64,000 nt of DNA from assembly GCF_004337505.1 (NCBI RefSeq), contig NZ_SJZI01000008.1, positions 358,767 to 422,766 on the forward strand. Reading direction: 5' to 3'. The notes under the pieces are model-generated. The model worked only from the letters and a program-made list of their open reading frames with translations. It had not been told where the DNA came from and made no database searches. Positions 15,900-26,600 of the stretch are shown here, piece after piece. The first letter of the stretch is position 1, and every line of letters starts with the position of its first letter. Source of the stretch: Flaviaestuariibacter flavus. GTDB lineage: Bacteria; Bacteroidota; Bacteroidia; Chitinophagales; Chitinophagaceae. The position numbers were made by a program, and so were the translations under genes.

Positions 15900-16910
15900 T
15901 CAGAGGCTCGGGCACACAAACTCAACTTCGGGCGTCTTGGCTTTGCGGCGCATGATGTACGAAAGCGAGACCTCGAATGCGTTGGAGCCGCGCACCATCT
16001 TACCCAGGTCCGACGTGTTGATGTCGTAGCTGGCACCAAGGGTGAAGCTCTTGTACGAAAAACCCGCGAAGGGCACGAAGGCATCCTCGAAGCGGTAGTT
16101 AAGACCAAAGAGCAGGTCGGTTTCACCGTTGACACGGTATTGACCGTAGGCGCCGAGCATCTTCTCCTCGGCATTTCCCTGCATCAGGTAAAGTGCGTTG
16201 GGCGTGAGCGAGAAATTTTCGGTCAGGTTGAGGCGAACACCGGCATGGATCGTAGTACGCAGGGGCAGTTTGGCGGAGCCGCTCGCGCTGAAGTTATCGG
16301 TGGGGCGCGTCAGGTGCGAAAAGGACACCCCGCCATAGACGTTGGCCTTTTTGCCGGGCTCGGCATCGAAGTACAGAACACCGGCACCTGCGTCGAACGA
16401 CGAGGCCTTGCGCTGCGCCATCGATTCCTGGGTGGTGTTCGGGCGATAGCCGCCAACCGAGTTCCATTCATCGCCGTAAGAGAGCTTTGAAGGATTGAAG
16501 CGGCGGTCGATCAGGCCGGCCTGGATTGCAAAAACGATGCGGTGTTGCTCCGCCTTTCCGAGACGTACACCGGTATAAGCGGCGTTGACATAGCCCGTCG
16601 TGTAGGTATAGCCGCCATTGCCGGCCGACTGGCTCAGCAGGCTCGCCCCGATGTTGAGGTTACGCTCGGTGGTCATGTCGAAAGACAGGCCCTTCGTGGA
16701 GAAAGGACTGCTCACGTTGCCCCACTGCGAACGGTAAATGCCCGCAACACGGTAGTTGCCATCAAAGGATCCGGTCAGAGCCGGGTTCAGCCAGGAAGGA
16801 TACACATAATACTGCGAAAAATGCGGATCTACCTGTGCCTGTGCTTTCTGGGCAAGCGCACCTGCTGCCAGCAACAGCAGTAAAGCCCTGTTCGTCGCTC
16901 TCATATTCAT
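15900..16910 (-). CDS. PorP/SprF family T9SS outer-membrane protein (copy 2)
   Basis: 336 aa. Signal peptide (MNMRATNRALLLLLAAGALA), then VDPHFSQYYVYPSWLNPALTG, the family start motif, and a beta-barrel-like series ending EVSLSYIMRRKAKTPEVEF. It starts 32 bp after the 2219-aa surface protein and is most likely its dedicated export partner, as SprF is for SprB. The OmpA gene begins 56 bp further on. Two PorP copies for two giant cargo genes in one operon suggests pairing one to one, which is inference. Confidence 0.92.
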   Translation of the reverse strand: MNMRATNRALLLLLAAGALAQKAQAQVDPHFSQYYVYPSWLNPALTGSFDGNYRVAGIYRSQWGNVSSPFSTKGLSFDMTTERNLNIGASLLSQSAGNGGYTYTTGYVNAAYTGVRLGKAEQHRIVFAIQAGLIDRRFNPSKLSYGDEWNSVGGYRPNTTQESMAQRKASSFDAGAGVLYFDAEPGKKANVYGGVSFSHLTRPTDNFSASGSAKLPLRTTIHAGVRLNLTENFSLTPNALYLMQGNAEEKMLGAYGQYRVNGETDLLFGLNYRFEDAFVPFAGFSYKSFTLGASYDINTSDLGKMVRGSNAFEVSLSYIMRRKAKTPEVEFVCPSL

Positions 16911-16942
16911 TCGTTTTGAAGTCGTTTATAGGTTTGTGTCGG

Positions 16943-19900
16943 TTACCGTATGATCGTGATTGAGCCGGTGATCGGCGCGAAGCCGTTCTTCAGCGTGATT
17001 ACATAATAATAAGTGGCAAAAGGAAGCACCGAACCGTTGAAGCGGCCATCCCAGGGCGTCGAATAGCCATTGGAATGGAATACCTTCTGGCCATAGCGGT
17101 TGAATACTTCCACGGTGGCGCCCGGGTAATCCTTCAGGTTGTCGATCGCCCAGGTGTCGTGGATGCCGTCGCCGTTCGGAGAGAACGCATTCGGGATCTT
17201 CACCGGGTGCAGGATCAGCACCGTAAGGGAGTCCGTCGCCGTACAGCCGCCGTCGCCGGTGGCGGTGAGGTAATAGATGCCGTTACCGTTAGCCGTAATG
17301 GTGGGCCGCAGCATGTTCGCATTCGACAGGCCCTGGCCGGGTGTCCAGGTAAACTGCAGGTTCGACGAGTTGACCGTCGGGTTGAAGCGTACCGCAGTAC
17401 CCACCGGAACCACGAAGGAAGGACCCGCGTCGATCTTCGGCTGGAGGTGCACCACTACCTGGCGGGTAGTGTCGGCCGTACAGCCAACCCCGTTGGTTAC
17501 CTGCAGTTTCACCATGTAGGTCCCGGGCTTTGCGTATACGATATCCGGCGTTGCCGTAGTATCGGTGTCGCCGTTGCCGAAGGTCCACAGGCGGCGTACA
17601 ATCGTGCTGCCGGAGGCAGTACTCAGGTCAGTGAATTCGTTCACCTCGCCCTGGCAGAGCTCCGCTTTGTTTACCGAGAAATTAGCTGTCGGCTTATTGA
17701 AGAAAGCAGAAAGCACTTTCATGGTGTCCTTCACGCAGCCATAAGCGGAGGTAGCCGTCAGCGTCACGTTGTACGCATTGGAATCTGCATAAACATGGGT
17801 AACGGATCCGCCGGAAGCCAGCGGCGAGCTATCGCCGAAGTTCCACTGGTAGGTGAGCGTGGAGTTATCACCGACAGTGCTAGTGCTGGTGAATGCGGCC
17901 GGGCCACCCGGCAGGCAAACCGAGGCAGGTGCGTTGAAGTTGACAACAGGTAACGGATGTACGGTGAGGTTTTTCTTATAGGGATCACTGTAGCAGCCTT
18001 TGTCGCTGACTACCGTGAGTTTGATCGTGTCAACACCGGCGCTGGAATAGCCCGTAGTAAAGGGCGCTCCGTTGGTGTTAGTCGGCGTCTGGCCGTTTGC
18101 GAGATCCCAGATCCAGGTAGTGATCGAGCCGCTTGCAACCACCGAGGCATCGGTGACGGTCGCCAGCTTGTCGATACAGATATCCGGGGTAACGGAAAAC
18201 AGCGCGTTCGGCTTCGGATGCACTACAATCTGAACCGTCGTATCCTTCACGCAACCGGCGGTTGAAGTAAAGGTGTACGTGATGTTGTGCGTACCGGCAC
18301 CGGCAACCGAAGGGTTGAAATTACCAAGGGCGTCAACACCGGTTCCGCTATAAACACCCTGACCGCCAACTCCGTTGGTAACGGAAGCACCGGCTACCGA
18401 CACGGTTCCAGGCACCGAAGCGCATACCGCTGCCGGGGTAGCAAAGGCCAACTTCGGCTTCAGGCTGAAAGTGACAGCGATGGTCGTATCCGCTGAACAG
18501 TTATTGGAAGCATTCGCGGTCAGCTTGATGTTGAAGGTGCCGTTCCCGAAGGTGTGTACCGGGTCCTGCAGGGTCGAGGTGTTCGGGTTGCTGGCATCTG
18601 AACCAACGTCATTGAAATCCCAGCTCCAGGTAAATGTATTCGAACCAAGGGCCGGCGTTACGTTGGTGAGCTGAACACGTCCCGTGTCGAGACAGCCGCC
18701 AGCCGGGAATGTGAAGTTCGGGTGCGGGCGGGGCTTCACCACGATCGGGCTCTGCACCGATGTGGAACAGCCGCTGGCGGTAGTGAAGGTATACGTAATA
18801 ATGTGCTGGCCCGGGCCTGCAACTGCGGGGTTGAAGTTGCCGGCGGCATCCGTGGCGGTGCCGCTGTAAACACCGTTTCCGGAAAGGTTGTTGGTAACGG
18901 TTGCCGTGTTCACGGGCACCATACCGGCTACATTCTCGCATACCGCGGCGAGCGCCGGGTAATTAAGCGCCGGCTTCACGCTGAAAGTAGCATTGATGGT
19001 GGTATCCGCCGTGCAGCCGTCAACCGAGGTCGCTGTAAGCTTGATGGCGAAGGTTGCATCGTCGAAAACATGTGTCGGGTTCTGCTGGTTGGAAGTGTTG
19101 GCGGAACCGGAAGCCGGGTGACCGAAATCCCAGGCGTAGGTCATCGCGGTTCCTCCGAAGATTGTCGAAGTATTAGTGAAGGTCACCGAGCCGTCGGGCA
19201 TACAGGTGCCGTTCGGGAAGGTGAAATTCGGACGCGGCTTTGGATGTACCACGATGGTCTGTGAAATGGAATCAACACAGTTGCCGGTCGATGTAAAATA
19301 ATACTTGATGGTGTGGGTACCTGGTCCGGCAAGTGCGGGGTTGAACATGCCGGCGGCATCGAGGCCTGCCACCCCACCGCCATAGGTACCGTTGCCGGTG
19401 ACGTTGTTGAGCACCGAGGCAGCAGCCACGGAAACAGGTGCCGCGTTCTCACAAACTGCCGGAAGCGATGCATAGCTCAGCTGGGGCAACACGCTCAGCG
19501 TCGTGTTGATGGTGGTGTCGGCTACGCAGCCATTGGCGCTGGTAGCGGTAAGCTTGATGTTATAAGCGCCGGTATTGCGGTAATTGTGAGTCGGGTTGAT
19601 CGCCGTCGACGTGTTCGGGTTACCGGCGCCGGCATTCGGATCGTTGAAGTCCCAGCCATAGGTCATCGACTGACCATCACCGATCGTAGTGGCGTTGGTA
19701 AACTGGATGTGACCATCTACCGGGAGGCAGCCGGCCGGGAAGGTGAAGTTGGGATGCGGCCGGTCGTAAACGAGGATCGTCTGCGACACGGAGTCCTTAC
19801 AGGTACCGGCAGTGCTGTATACATACCAGATGGTGTGCTGGCCGGGGCCTGCGGCCGCGGGATTGAAGTTACCTGCGGCATCCGTACCCGGACCGCGATA

Positions 19901-22900
19901 AACGCCTGTTCCCGGAACGTTATTGGTGTTCTGGCCAAGTGCTACAGAAACCGGCGCGCTTTGGTTGACACAAACCGCGTTGAGGGTGCCGTATGTAAGC
20001 AACGGCTTCAGCGTGAAGCTGAGAGTGATCGAGGTATCGCCCTGGCAGCCGTTGGAGGCAGCGGCCGACAGTTGCACCGTATAAGTAGCTGTACGGAAAA
20101 TGTGGGTCGGGTTGACTGCCGTAGAAGTGTTGGGGTTGGCAGCCGTTGCGTTAACATCGCCAAAGTTCCAGCTATAGGTCATCGGGATGTTTCCGATGAT
20201 GCTGCTTGTATTTGTGAACAATACGTTGGAGTCTTCCATGCAACCCATGCCCGGAACCGTGAAGTTCGGGTGCGGGCGGGGCTTAACCGTCACCACCTGC
20301 GTCACCGAATCGGTACAGTTGCCAAGAGCGCTGGTGAATACAAACCAAACCGTATGGTTGCCCGGGCCCGCCTGCGCGGCATTGAAGTTGCCCGCGGCAT
20401 CGGTAAAGGCGCCACCGTAGCGGCCGGTGCCGTTCACGCCGTTGGTTACAGAGCCATTGGCCACGGAAACAGGCGTAGTGACGTTCTCGCAAACCGGTGT
20501 CACAGGCCCGAAAACTGCTTTGGGCTTCACATAAATTGTGACAAGGATGGTTGTGTCGCCGATGCAGCCCGAAGCAGCCGTCGTTGTAAGCTTCACATTA
20601 TAAGTACCGGGCCTGAAGTCGTGCGTGGGCTCGGCAACATTTGAAGTATTGGGGTTCGACGGGGGCGTTGCGTTGGCATCGTTAAAATCCCAGGCGTACG
20701 TCATCGTTCCGCCGCCGCTCACGGTAGAGAGGTTGGAGAAAGTGATCAGGCCCGTATCGCGGCAGCTGCCTCCCGGCCAGGTGAAGTTGGCCTGGGGCTT
20801 CGCAGCGATCGTTACCTGGGTGGACGCCGAATCCTTACAACCAGCCGCAGTGGTGAACACATACCAGATCGTATGCTGTCCGGCTCCGGCTACGGAAGGA
20901 TTAAGCATACCGGCCGACGTTACTCCCGGACCCGAATAAACACCCGTGCCGGTAACACCGTTGGTTACGGTAGCGGTAGCAACGGAAACCGGTGTTGGTG
21001 CGTTCTGGCAAACCGGGGCTGGTGCCGGGAAACTAATGACCGGCTTCAGTTTTACCTGGATCGCGATCGTCGTATCCTTGAAACATCCGTTAAACGTGGT
21101 AGCGCCCAGTACAACATTATAGGTGCCGCCATTACTGTAAGCGTAAGTAGGATGCTGCGCAGCCGAAGTAATGGTTCCGCCCGAAGGATCGGCGAAATTC
21201 CAGGCCCAGGTGCGGACCGTTTGCGTATCGGCTACCGACGTGGTATTCGTAAACGCTATTGGTGCTCCTTGCGCGAGGCAGGAATCCGGAACGGTAAAGG
21301 AAGGCTTCGGCTTGGCGAATACGGTGATCTGCAGGCGTGCGGTGTCGGTCTGGCAGGCGCCGCCGGCATTGAACAGGTGCTTGATCGTGTAAACTCCGGC
21401 GGTGTCGAAGCGCACTACCCGGGGATTATTGTTGCTGTATGTCTGAATGCTGCCGGAACCGAACTGCCAGTACCAGGTGCCCGGTCCGCCCGACCCCGAG
21501 GTAAAGGAAATCGAATCGCCAACGCAAATAGTCGAATCATTGGCGATGATATTTGTTTGCGGGCCGCCGGTAACACATACGGTCTTGGTCGTATCGCCAA
21601 GGCATCCTTCGGTGCTTACAGCCGACAGCTTGATCGGGTAACAGCCGGGACTGAGCAGCGTATCGATATCGGAGCGGAAGATCGTATCCGTACCCGAAAG
21701 GAAATTCCAGAAGTAACGGTTTTCCTGGAAAGGCGCCTTCAGCGTATCACTCCGGAGATGGAGGGAGTCCAGCGTGCAGGTCATGCTGTTCCATTTGAAG
21801 TTAACCTCGGGGGCCTTCCGTACTTCTACGAAGATCCGCAACGTTTCACTGGCCGAACAGTTGTCGATTGTCGGGCTGGTAGTGACGATCGGGATCGTAA
21901 AGGTGCCGTCTTGCTTGAACTTATAAGACCCGGGAAGCTTGTAGCGGTAATAGGTGATACCGTCCACCACAACGGTGCCTGTAGACACAGCCGGAGCCTG
22001 CACAACGTCCGTGTTCGGTGTAATCACCGAGGAGGGCAGCGCACTCAGGTTCCAGCTAAGGCTCAGGGGCTGGTAGGCAATCAGTGCCGACAGCTCAACC
22101 GGCGTGTTGGTACAGGTAAACTGGTTGCGCTGCGCATTCGACGTGTCGAGCGTATTCTTGATGCTGCTGATGGCGTTGAGGTTGTTCAGGTTGGTACCCG
22201 CGTTGTAACCATAGCTCTCCACGCTTCCGAGGCCATAGGTAACCGCGGTAAATGCGGAGTCGCTGAAGGCGAAGGACTGCGATTGCGAAGCCGTCCAGCG
22301 CTTAATGGCGACCGAGTACCCGGGCGCGGTAGTCACCGGGTAGGTGAAATCAGGGGCACCGTTATCGATGCGAAGCGATGTAAGACCCGCGGTCGGAATT
22401 ACCAAAGTGAGGTAATTGACGCTGATACTTTCTTTGGTGTTGCGGTAAAAGTTGATCTTCTTAATCCCCTGTTCAATGGGGCTCAGGATGATCATTTCCG
22501 GGTCGCCCAGCGAACCCACACAACTACCGCCCGTCATGAACTGCGCGATCATAACCGGTTTATCGGATTCGATGTAATCCGGGATCTGGTCGGTATCGGT
22601 GTATTGATAATACCGGTTCAGGATCAGGCCCGTCAGCGGAGTGCCATTGCGTCGAACGACAGTAGTCGGGTCGGTGACCACGATCTTGTAGCTGTTCGTC
22701 TGTTTGCTGCTGGCACTGCCGGATTGGGAAAGGGGCGCAAGAATATAGCGCTTTCCCCAGGCCGTGGTCGGGAAGAGCTGCTGGTTGTCATTGTCGCCGC
22801 CCCCGCCCGAACAGGAAGACACGATATTAGCAGTACGGCTACTACCGGAGAATACCGCAATGGGATAGCACTGGCCACTCGAATTGGCGATCGACTTGAC

Positions 22901-23602
22901 CCGCGTTCCGGTCATCTGGTTCTTTGCGGAAGCAGCTTCCGGACCAGCCATTACCTGGTAGATCTCGCCTTTATTCAGGGTTACCGTAAACGGTACGCTT
23001 GCCGGCTTCTGACTACGTGTAACCACCGTCGGGGTGATTTCCACCACCGTGTTGTTTTCTTTGGCAATTACGTAGAGCCAGGAGAAGCAGTTGGCGGCAT
23101 AGGACTGCTCGCTGTTGACCGAATAATACATGTAACCCCACGAATCGGTCGGTGTCAGCATCGTGGCACCCGAGGAGGCGCTGCCGTAGATGTGCGCGTA
23201 GGCGACAATGGGAACATCACTCGTAATGTGAATACCCTTGTTGGAGAACTTACCCTCCCCCCCGCATGCCGTGCCCGGGGGCACGAACGTACAGGGCAGT
23301 GAAATAAGACGTGCGTCGAATGTACCTGACTTCGGAATAGTAGTCGAAGCGATCGTGGAGTTGGCAGGCACCGAGTAGGTGCGTGTCCAGGTAGTGCCCT
23401 GGATGGTTACCGTTACCGTCGCCGCCTGTTCGGCCGCGAAGTACAGGACCATTTCCTGGCTGTTGTCCTGGCCCTGCTCCATAAACTGGTGGTGCCCGTA
23501 GCCCACCCAGAAGTCTGTACCCTTATTGGTAATATTCTGGGCGGAGCTACGAAGACATCCCAGTAAAACGATACTCATCACGAGCCGAAACCAGAGTTTC
23601 AT
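16943..23602 (-). CDS. Giant T9SS type B surface protein: IgGFc-binding-like module, PKD repeats
   Basis: 2219 aa. Signal peptide (residues 1-21), then a module of about 570 residues (about 26-600; NKGTDFWVGYGHHQ, AYAHIYGSASSGATML) like the IgGFc-binding N-terminal family. Next a run of PKD domains separated by linkers (about 600-2130; typical MTYAWDFND and GTYNVKLTTTAA), including six near-regular units of about 173 aa. The C-terminus (IPNAFSPNGDGIHDTWAI ... ITLKNGFAP) is the gliding-motility-associated domain used as type B T9SS sorting signal. Expected location is the cell surface, as an adhesin or filament similar to SprB. It begins 19 bp after the 3178-aa gene ends and shares the module with it. 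Ligand unknown. Confidence 0.93.
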   Translation of the reverse strand: MKLWFRLVMSIVLLGCLRSSAQNITNKGTDFWVGYGHHQFMEQGQDNSQEMVLYFAAEQAATVTVTIQGTTWTRTYSVPANSTIASTTIPKSGTFDARLISLPCTFVPPGTACGGEGKFSNKGIHITSDVPIVAYAHIYGSASSGATMLTPTDSWGYMYYSVNSEQSYAANCFSWLYVIAKENNTVVEITPTVVTRSQKPASVPFTVTLNKGEIYQVMAGPEAASAKNQMTGTRVKSIANSSGQCYPIAVFSGSSRTANIVSSCSGGGGDNDNQQLFPTTAWGKRYILAPLSQSGSASSKQTNSYKIVVTDPTTVVRRNGTPLTGLILNRYYQYTDTDQIPDYIESDKPVMIAQFMTGGSCVGSLGDPEMIILSPIEQGIKKINFYRNTKESISVNYLTLVIPTAGLTSLRIDNGAPDFTYPVTTAPGYSVAIKRWTASQSQSFAFSDSAFTAVTYGLGSVESYGYNAGTNLNNLNAISSIKNTLDTSNAQRNQFTCTNTPVELSALIAYQPLSLSWNLSALPSSVITPNTDVVQAPAVSTGTVVVDGITYYRYKLPGSYKFKQDGTFTIPIVTTSPTIDNCSASETLRIFVEVRKAPEVNFKWNSMTCTLDSLHLRSDTLKAPFQENRYFWNFLSGTDTIFRSDIDTLLSPGCYPIKLSAVSTEGCLGDTTKTVCVTGGPQTNIIANDSTICVGDSISFTSGSGGPGTWYWQFGSGSIQTYSNNNPRVVRFDTAGVYTIKHLFNAGGACQTDTARLQITVFAKPKPSFTVPDSCLAQGAPIAFTNTTSVADTQTVRTWAWNFADPSGGTITSAAQHPTYAYSNGGTYNVVLGATTFNGCFKDTTIAIQVKLKPVISFPAPAPVCQNAPTPVSVATATVTNGVTGTGVYSGPGVTSAGMLNPSVAGAGQHTIWYVFTTAAGCKDSASTQVTIAAKPQANFTWPGGSCRDTGLITFSNLSTVSGGGTMTYAWDFNDANATPPSNPNTSNVAEPTHDFRPGTYNVKLTTTAASGCIGDTTILVTIYVKPKAVFGPVTPVCENVTTPVSVANGSVTNGVNGTGRYGGAFTDAAGNFNAAQAGPGNHTVWFVFTSALGNCTDSVTQVVTVKPRPHPNFTVPGMGCMEDSNVLFTNTSSIIGNIPMTYSWNFGDVNATAANPNTSTAVNPTHIFRTATYTVQLSAAASNGCQGDTSITLSFTLKPLLTYGTLNAVCVNQSAPVSVALGQNTNNVPGTGVYRGPGTDAAGNFNPAAAGPGQHTIWYVYSTAGTCKDSVSQTILVYDRPHPNFTFPAGCLPVDGHIQFTNATTIGDGQSMTYGWDFNDPNAGAGNPNTSTAINPTHNYRNTGAYNIKLTATSANGCVADTTINTTLSVLPQLSYASLPAVCENAAPVSVAAASVLNNVTGNGTYGGGVAGLDAAGMFNPALAGPGTHTIKYYFTSTGNCVDSISQTIVVHPKPRPNFTFPNGTCMPDGSVTFTNTSTIFGGTAMTYAWDFGHPASGSANTSNQQNPTHVFDDATFAIKLTATSVDGCTADTTINATFSVKPALNYPALAAVCENVAGMVPVNTATVTNNLSGNGVYSGTATDAAGNFNPAVAGPGQHIITYTFTTASGCSTSVQSPIVVKPRPHPNFTFPAGGCLDTGRVQLTNVTPALGSNTFTWSWDFNDVGSDASNPNTSTLQDPVHTFGNGTFNIKLTANASNNCSADTTIAVTFSLKPKLAFATPAAVCASVPGTVSVAGASVTNGVGGQGVYSGTGVDALGNFNPSVAGAGTHNITYTFTSTAGCVKDTTVQIVVHPKPNALFSVTPDICIDKLATVTDASVVASGSITTWIWDLANGQTPTNTNGAPFTTGYSSAGVDTIKLTVVSDKGCYSDPYKKNLTVHPLPVVNFNAPASVCLPGGPAAFTSTSTVGDNSTLTYQWNFGDSSPLASGGSVTHVYADSNAYNVTLTATSAYGCVKDTMKVLSAFFNKPTANFSVNKAELCQGEVNEFTDLSTASGSTIVRRLWTFGNGDTDTTATPDIVYAKPGTYMVKLQVTNGVGCTADTTRQVVVHLQPKIDAGPSFVVPVGTAVRFNPTVNSSNLQFTWTPGQGLSNANMLRPTITANGNGIYYLTATGDGGCTATDSLTVLILHPVKIPNAFSPNGDGIHDTWAIDNLKDYPGATVEVFNRYGQKVFHSNGYSTPWDGRFNGSVLPFATYYYVITLKNGFAPITGSITIIR
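18200..21320 (-). repeat. Six tandem ~173-aa PKD-plus-linker units in the 2219-aa protein
   Basis: Units begin at proline-rich words such as KPKPSFTVP, KPQANFTWP, RPHPNFTVP, RPHPNFTFP and KPRPNFTFP, at about 21315, 20785, 20260, 19745, 19223 and 18714, with the next PKD near 18200. Spacing is 509-530 bp. Each unit is a PKD fold followed by a segment containing VCENV...G.G.Y.G...A.G.F.P..AG.G.H. Copies are diverged at DNA level. Confidence 0.85.
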
Positions 23603-23621
23603 TCGAGCGGTGTTTTTACAA

Positions 23622-26600
23622 TTAGCGGATCAGGTTTACAGAGCCCTTCAGGTCGAAGACACGTCCATCCTGCATCACAATGTGACATACATACATATAA
23701 ACACCCGAGGGCTGTGCTTTTCCTTTGTAGGTACCATCCCACAGCATCCGCGGATCAGTAGACTCGGCAACCTTGCCACCCCACTGGTTGAATACCATGA
23801 ACCGCAGGCTTGCGATACCGGTGTTGCTGTTGGGGTAGATGCGGAGCTGGTCGTTTTCAGCCGGACCGTTGGCGCTTGCACCCGGAGAGAAGGCAGTCGG
23901 GATATACCAGACACCAACCTGGGTGGTTGCAGTTACAGTACCGTTGGCGCTCGTTTCGCAGCTATTGGAACCGATGGCGCGTACCAGGAGCGTTACCGTC
24001 TGTGCGGGCGTCAGGTTGTTCACGCGGTGCGTGAGTCCGAGGCTGCCGCTGGTCGGGGTCGACCAGGTACCACCGTTGTTGGTAGATACTTCGTAGGCTG
24101 TAGCACCCGCAACTGCGTTCCAGCGGAACAGGATCGAGTTTTGCGTGATCGAGTCGGCCGAAGCCACCGGTGTTGCCAGCGGTACGGAGAGGCGGACAAC
24201 CACCTGCTTGCGCGGGTTGGTAACGCATCCGTTCTGCGTTGCTTCAACGAAGTAGCTCACGGTGCCCGGTGCCGAAGGAGCATTGAAGTTGGTACCGGTG
24301 CCGGCGAGTGTACCACCCGTGGCGGCAGAGTACCAGTTGTACGTAACGCCGGCGGCAGGGTTGGAAACCGTAAACGTCGCGGTAGAGCCCTGGCAGATAC
24401 CGATCGTATCACGAACAAGGGTGAAGGCCGGGATCACCGTCTGGAACGTAGTTACCGTCTGGCGGGCGCTGGTGCAACCGTTGATGGTAGCTGCCACGTA
24501 GAAGGTCTGCGAACCGGCAACCGAAGGAGCCGTATAGGTGGTGCCGCTCGCAACCGGGGTACCACCTGTCGCAACAGCGTACCAGTTGTAGGTTACGCCG
24601 GTCACAGGCGAAGCGATGGTGAAGGTAGCCTGGTTGCCCTGGCATACCGGCACGTTGGCGTTAACCACCGTTACCGTCGGGATAGCCGAGATGATGGCGG
24701 TTACCCGATGGCGTGCGCTGACACAAGTGCCGTTGGTAGCTTCCACGTAGTAGTTGACCGTTCCGATGGTGTTCGGAGCCGAGAAGCTTGTTCCCGAACT
24801 CAGGAGCGTACCGCCCGTTGCAGCATCGTACCAGTTGTAGGTAATGCCAGTGACAGGGCCTTGTACGTTGAATACAACCGGGTTGCCGGCGCAGACACCT
24901 ACTGTATCAGCTACTACATTAACAGCTGTGGTCGGAGCCACAGTGATCTGTTTTGTCGTATCGGCCACGCATCCATCAACCGTTACCGCCTTAAACGTCA
25001 CGTTGTACGTGCCCGGGTTGGCAAAGGTGGTGGTCAGGTTCTGCGCGCTACCGGTGGCAGGCGGGGTTGTATTGATATTCCAGCTCCACGTGTTGATCGC
25101 TGTACCGTTTACCGTCGTGGCAGCGCCAGTGAACGTTACGGGGTTGTTGGGGCACACCGTGAAGGATGCTGTTGTGAAGTCAACCTTCGGAGTAGCCACA
25201 ACGTTCAGCGGATAAGTGGTTTCCAGTGTGCTGTTACAACCTTCGATCTCGGGGTGCGTGAATGAAATCGGCACGAGGAAGGTACCCGGGGTAGAAACCG
25301 TGTAGTTAGCCGTAACCGTATAGGTATAATACATCTGGCCGTTGATCAGCGTCGAGTCGGTCGGAACCGGGTTATTCTGGATAACGTCGGAGTTCGGACT
25401 CATCACCGGTACGGCACTGAACTGCCACTTGATCGAGACGGGCTTCAGCGGCACCTGGATGCGGAATTGGAAAGGAGAGCCTACACAGGTGAATGAGCTC
25501 GGGGTAGTGCTTGTGCTGAGCGTATTGCTGATAGCCGGGATACCGTTGAGGTTTTTCACCAGGGTACCCACGTTGTAGCCATAGCTTTCCACTGATCCAA
25601 GACCATAAACAATACCGGTAAAGGCGGAGTCGCTCTGCACCACGTTCTGGCCATTGCCTGCGCCCCAGCGCTTCACAACCACCGAATAGCCCGGCATGTT
25701 GGGGTGCGGGTAGGTGTAGTCGAAAGCACCGGCGCTGTGGAGCTGGCCATCGAGCTTCAGCGTGGGGAGACCACCCGTCGGGATAACGATGGTGAGGTAG
25801 TTCTCGTCGATCGCCGACAGGTTGTTCCGGTAGAAGCCGGCGTATTTAACCGCCTGCTGAACCGGGCTCAGGTAGAACATTTCGGGGTCACCATCGCCGG
25901 AGGTATTTCCGCAAAGGCCGGAGGATGCCATGTACTGGGCCACCATAATCGGCTTGTTGGCCGTGATTACATCAGCGGTGTTGCTTTCAATCTGATAATA
26001 ACGGGCAGTACCGTTTATCAGCACAGGCGAGGTCAGGAGCGTGTTGTTGACAAACACCTGGGTCGCCGGGTCTTTAACCATAACACGATAAATGTTGGTC
26101 ATCAGGCTGGACGCTGCCGTACCGTTAGAGGTAGGCGCGGTGAGGTAGCGGGTGCCCCAGGCCTGGTACGGGAATACCTGCTGGATGATCACATCACCAC
26201 TACCACCGGCTCCATTGCCGCAGCTGATGCCGGTACGGGTCGATCCGGCGAATACCGCCATCGGCCAGCACTTGCCGTCGGAGTTGGGCACCGAGCGCAC
26301 GGTAGAACCGGTCAGGTCATAGCCAACCGTGCCACTGATCATCGCGCCAAGCACCTGGTAAACGTCACCGGCGTTCAGTACCACTTCAAAAGGTACACCT
26401 GCCGGGCGGCCACCGAGGGTGGGCTTCGACGGCGTGATCTGCACCTTCGTGTTGTCGCGGTCGGCGATCACAAAGAAAGAGCTGTAAGCGTCAGAAGAGG
26501 TATAATCCTGCTGGGAGTTGAGTGTATAATATTCGAAGCCGTAGGTGCCTACCGGGAGCAGCATCGTAGCGCCCGAGTTGGTGGACGAGTAAATGTGCGC

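Noticed and set aside
15844..15915. 24-codon N-terminal extension of the OmpA gene
   Set aside because: The internal ATG begins a typical signal peptide; the extension would overlap the upstream porP end and hide that signal.
14023..16029. Plus-strand open frame of 668 codons opposite the OmpA and PorP genes
   Set aside because: It spans two well-supported genes on the other strand and has no family features.
18200..21320. Regular spacing suggestive of a CRISPR array
   Set aside because: Spacing is about 520 bp and the units are translated PKD repeats; there are no 20-40-bp direct repeats with spacers and no cas genes.
20873..23302. Plus-strand open frame of 809 codons opposite the 2219-aa gene
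   Set aside because: Same reason: antisense shadow without recognisable content; PKD repeats on the other strand are clear.
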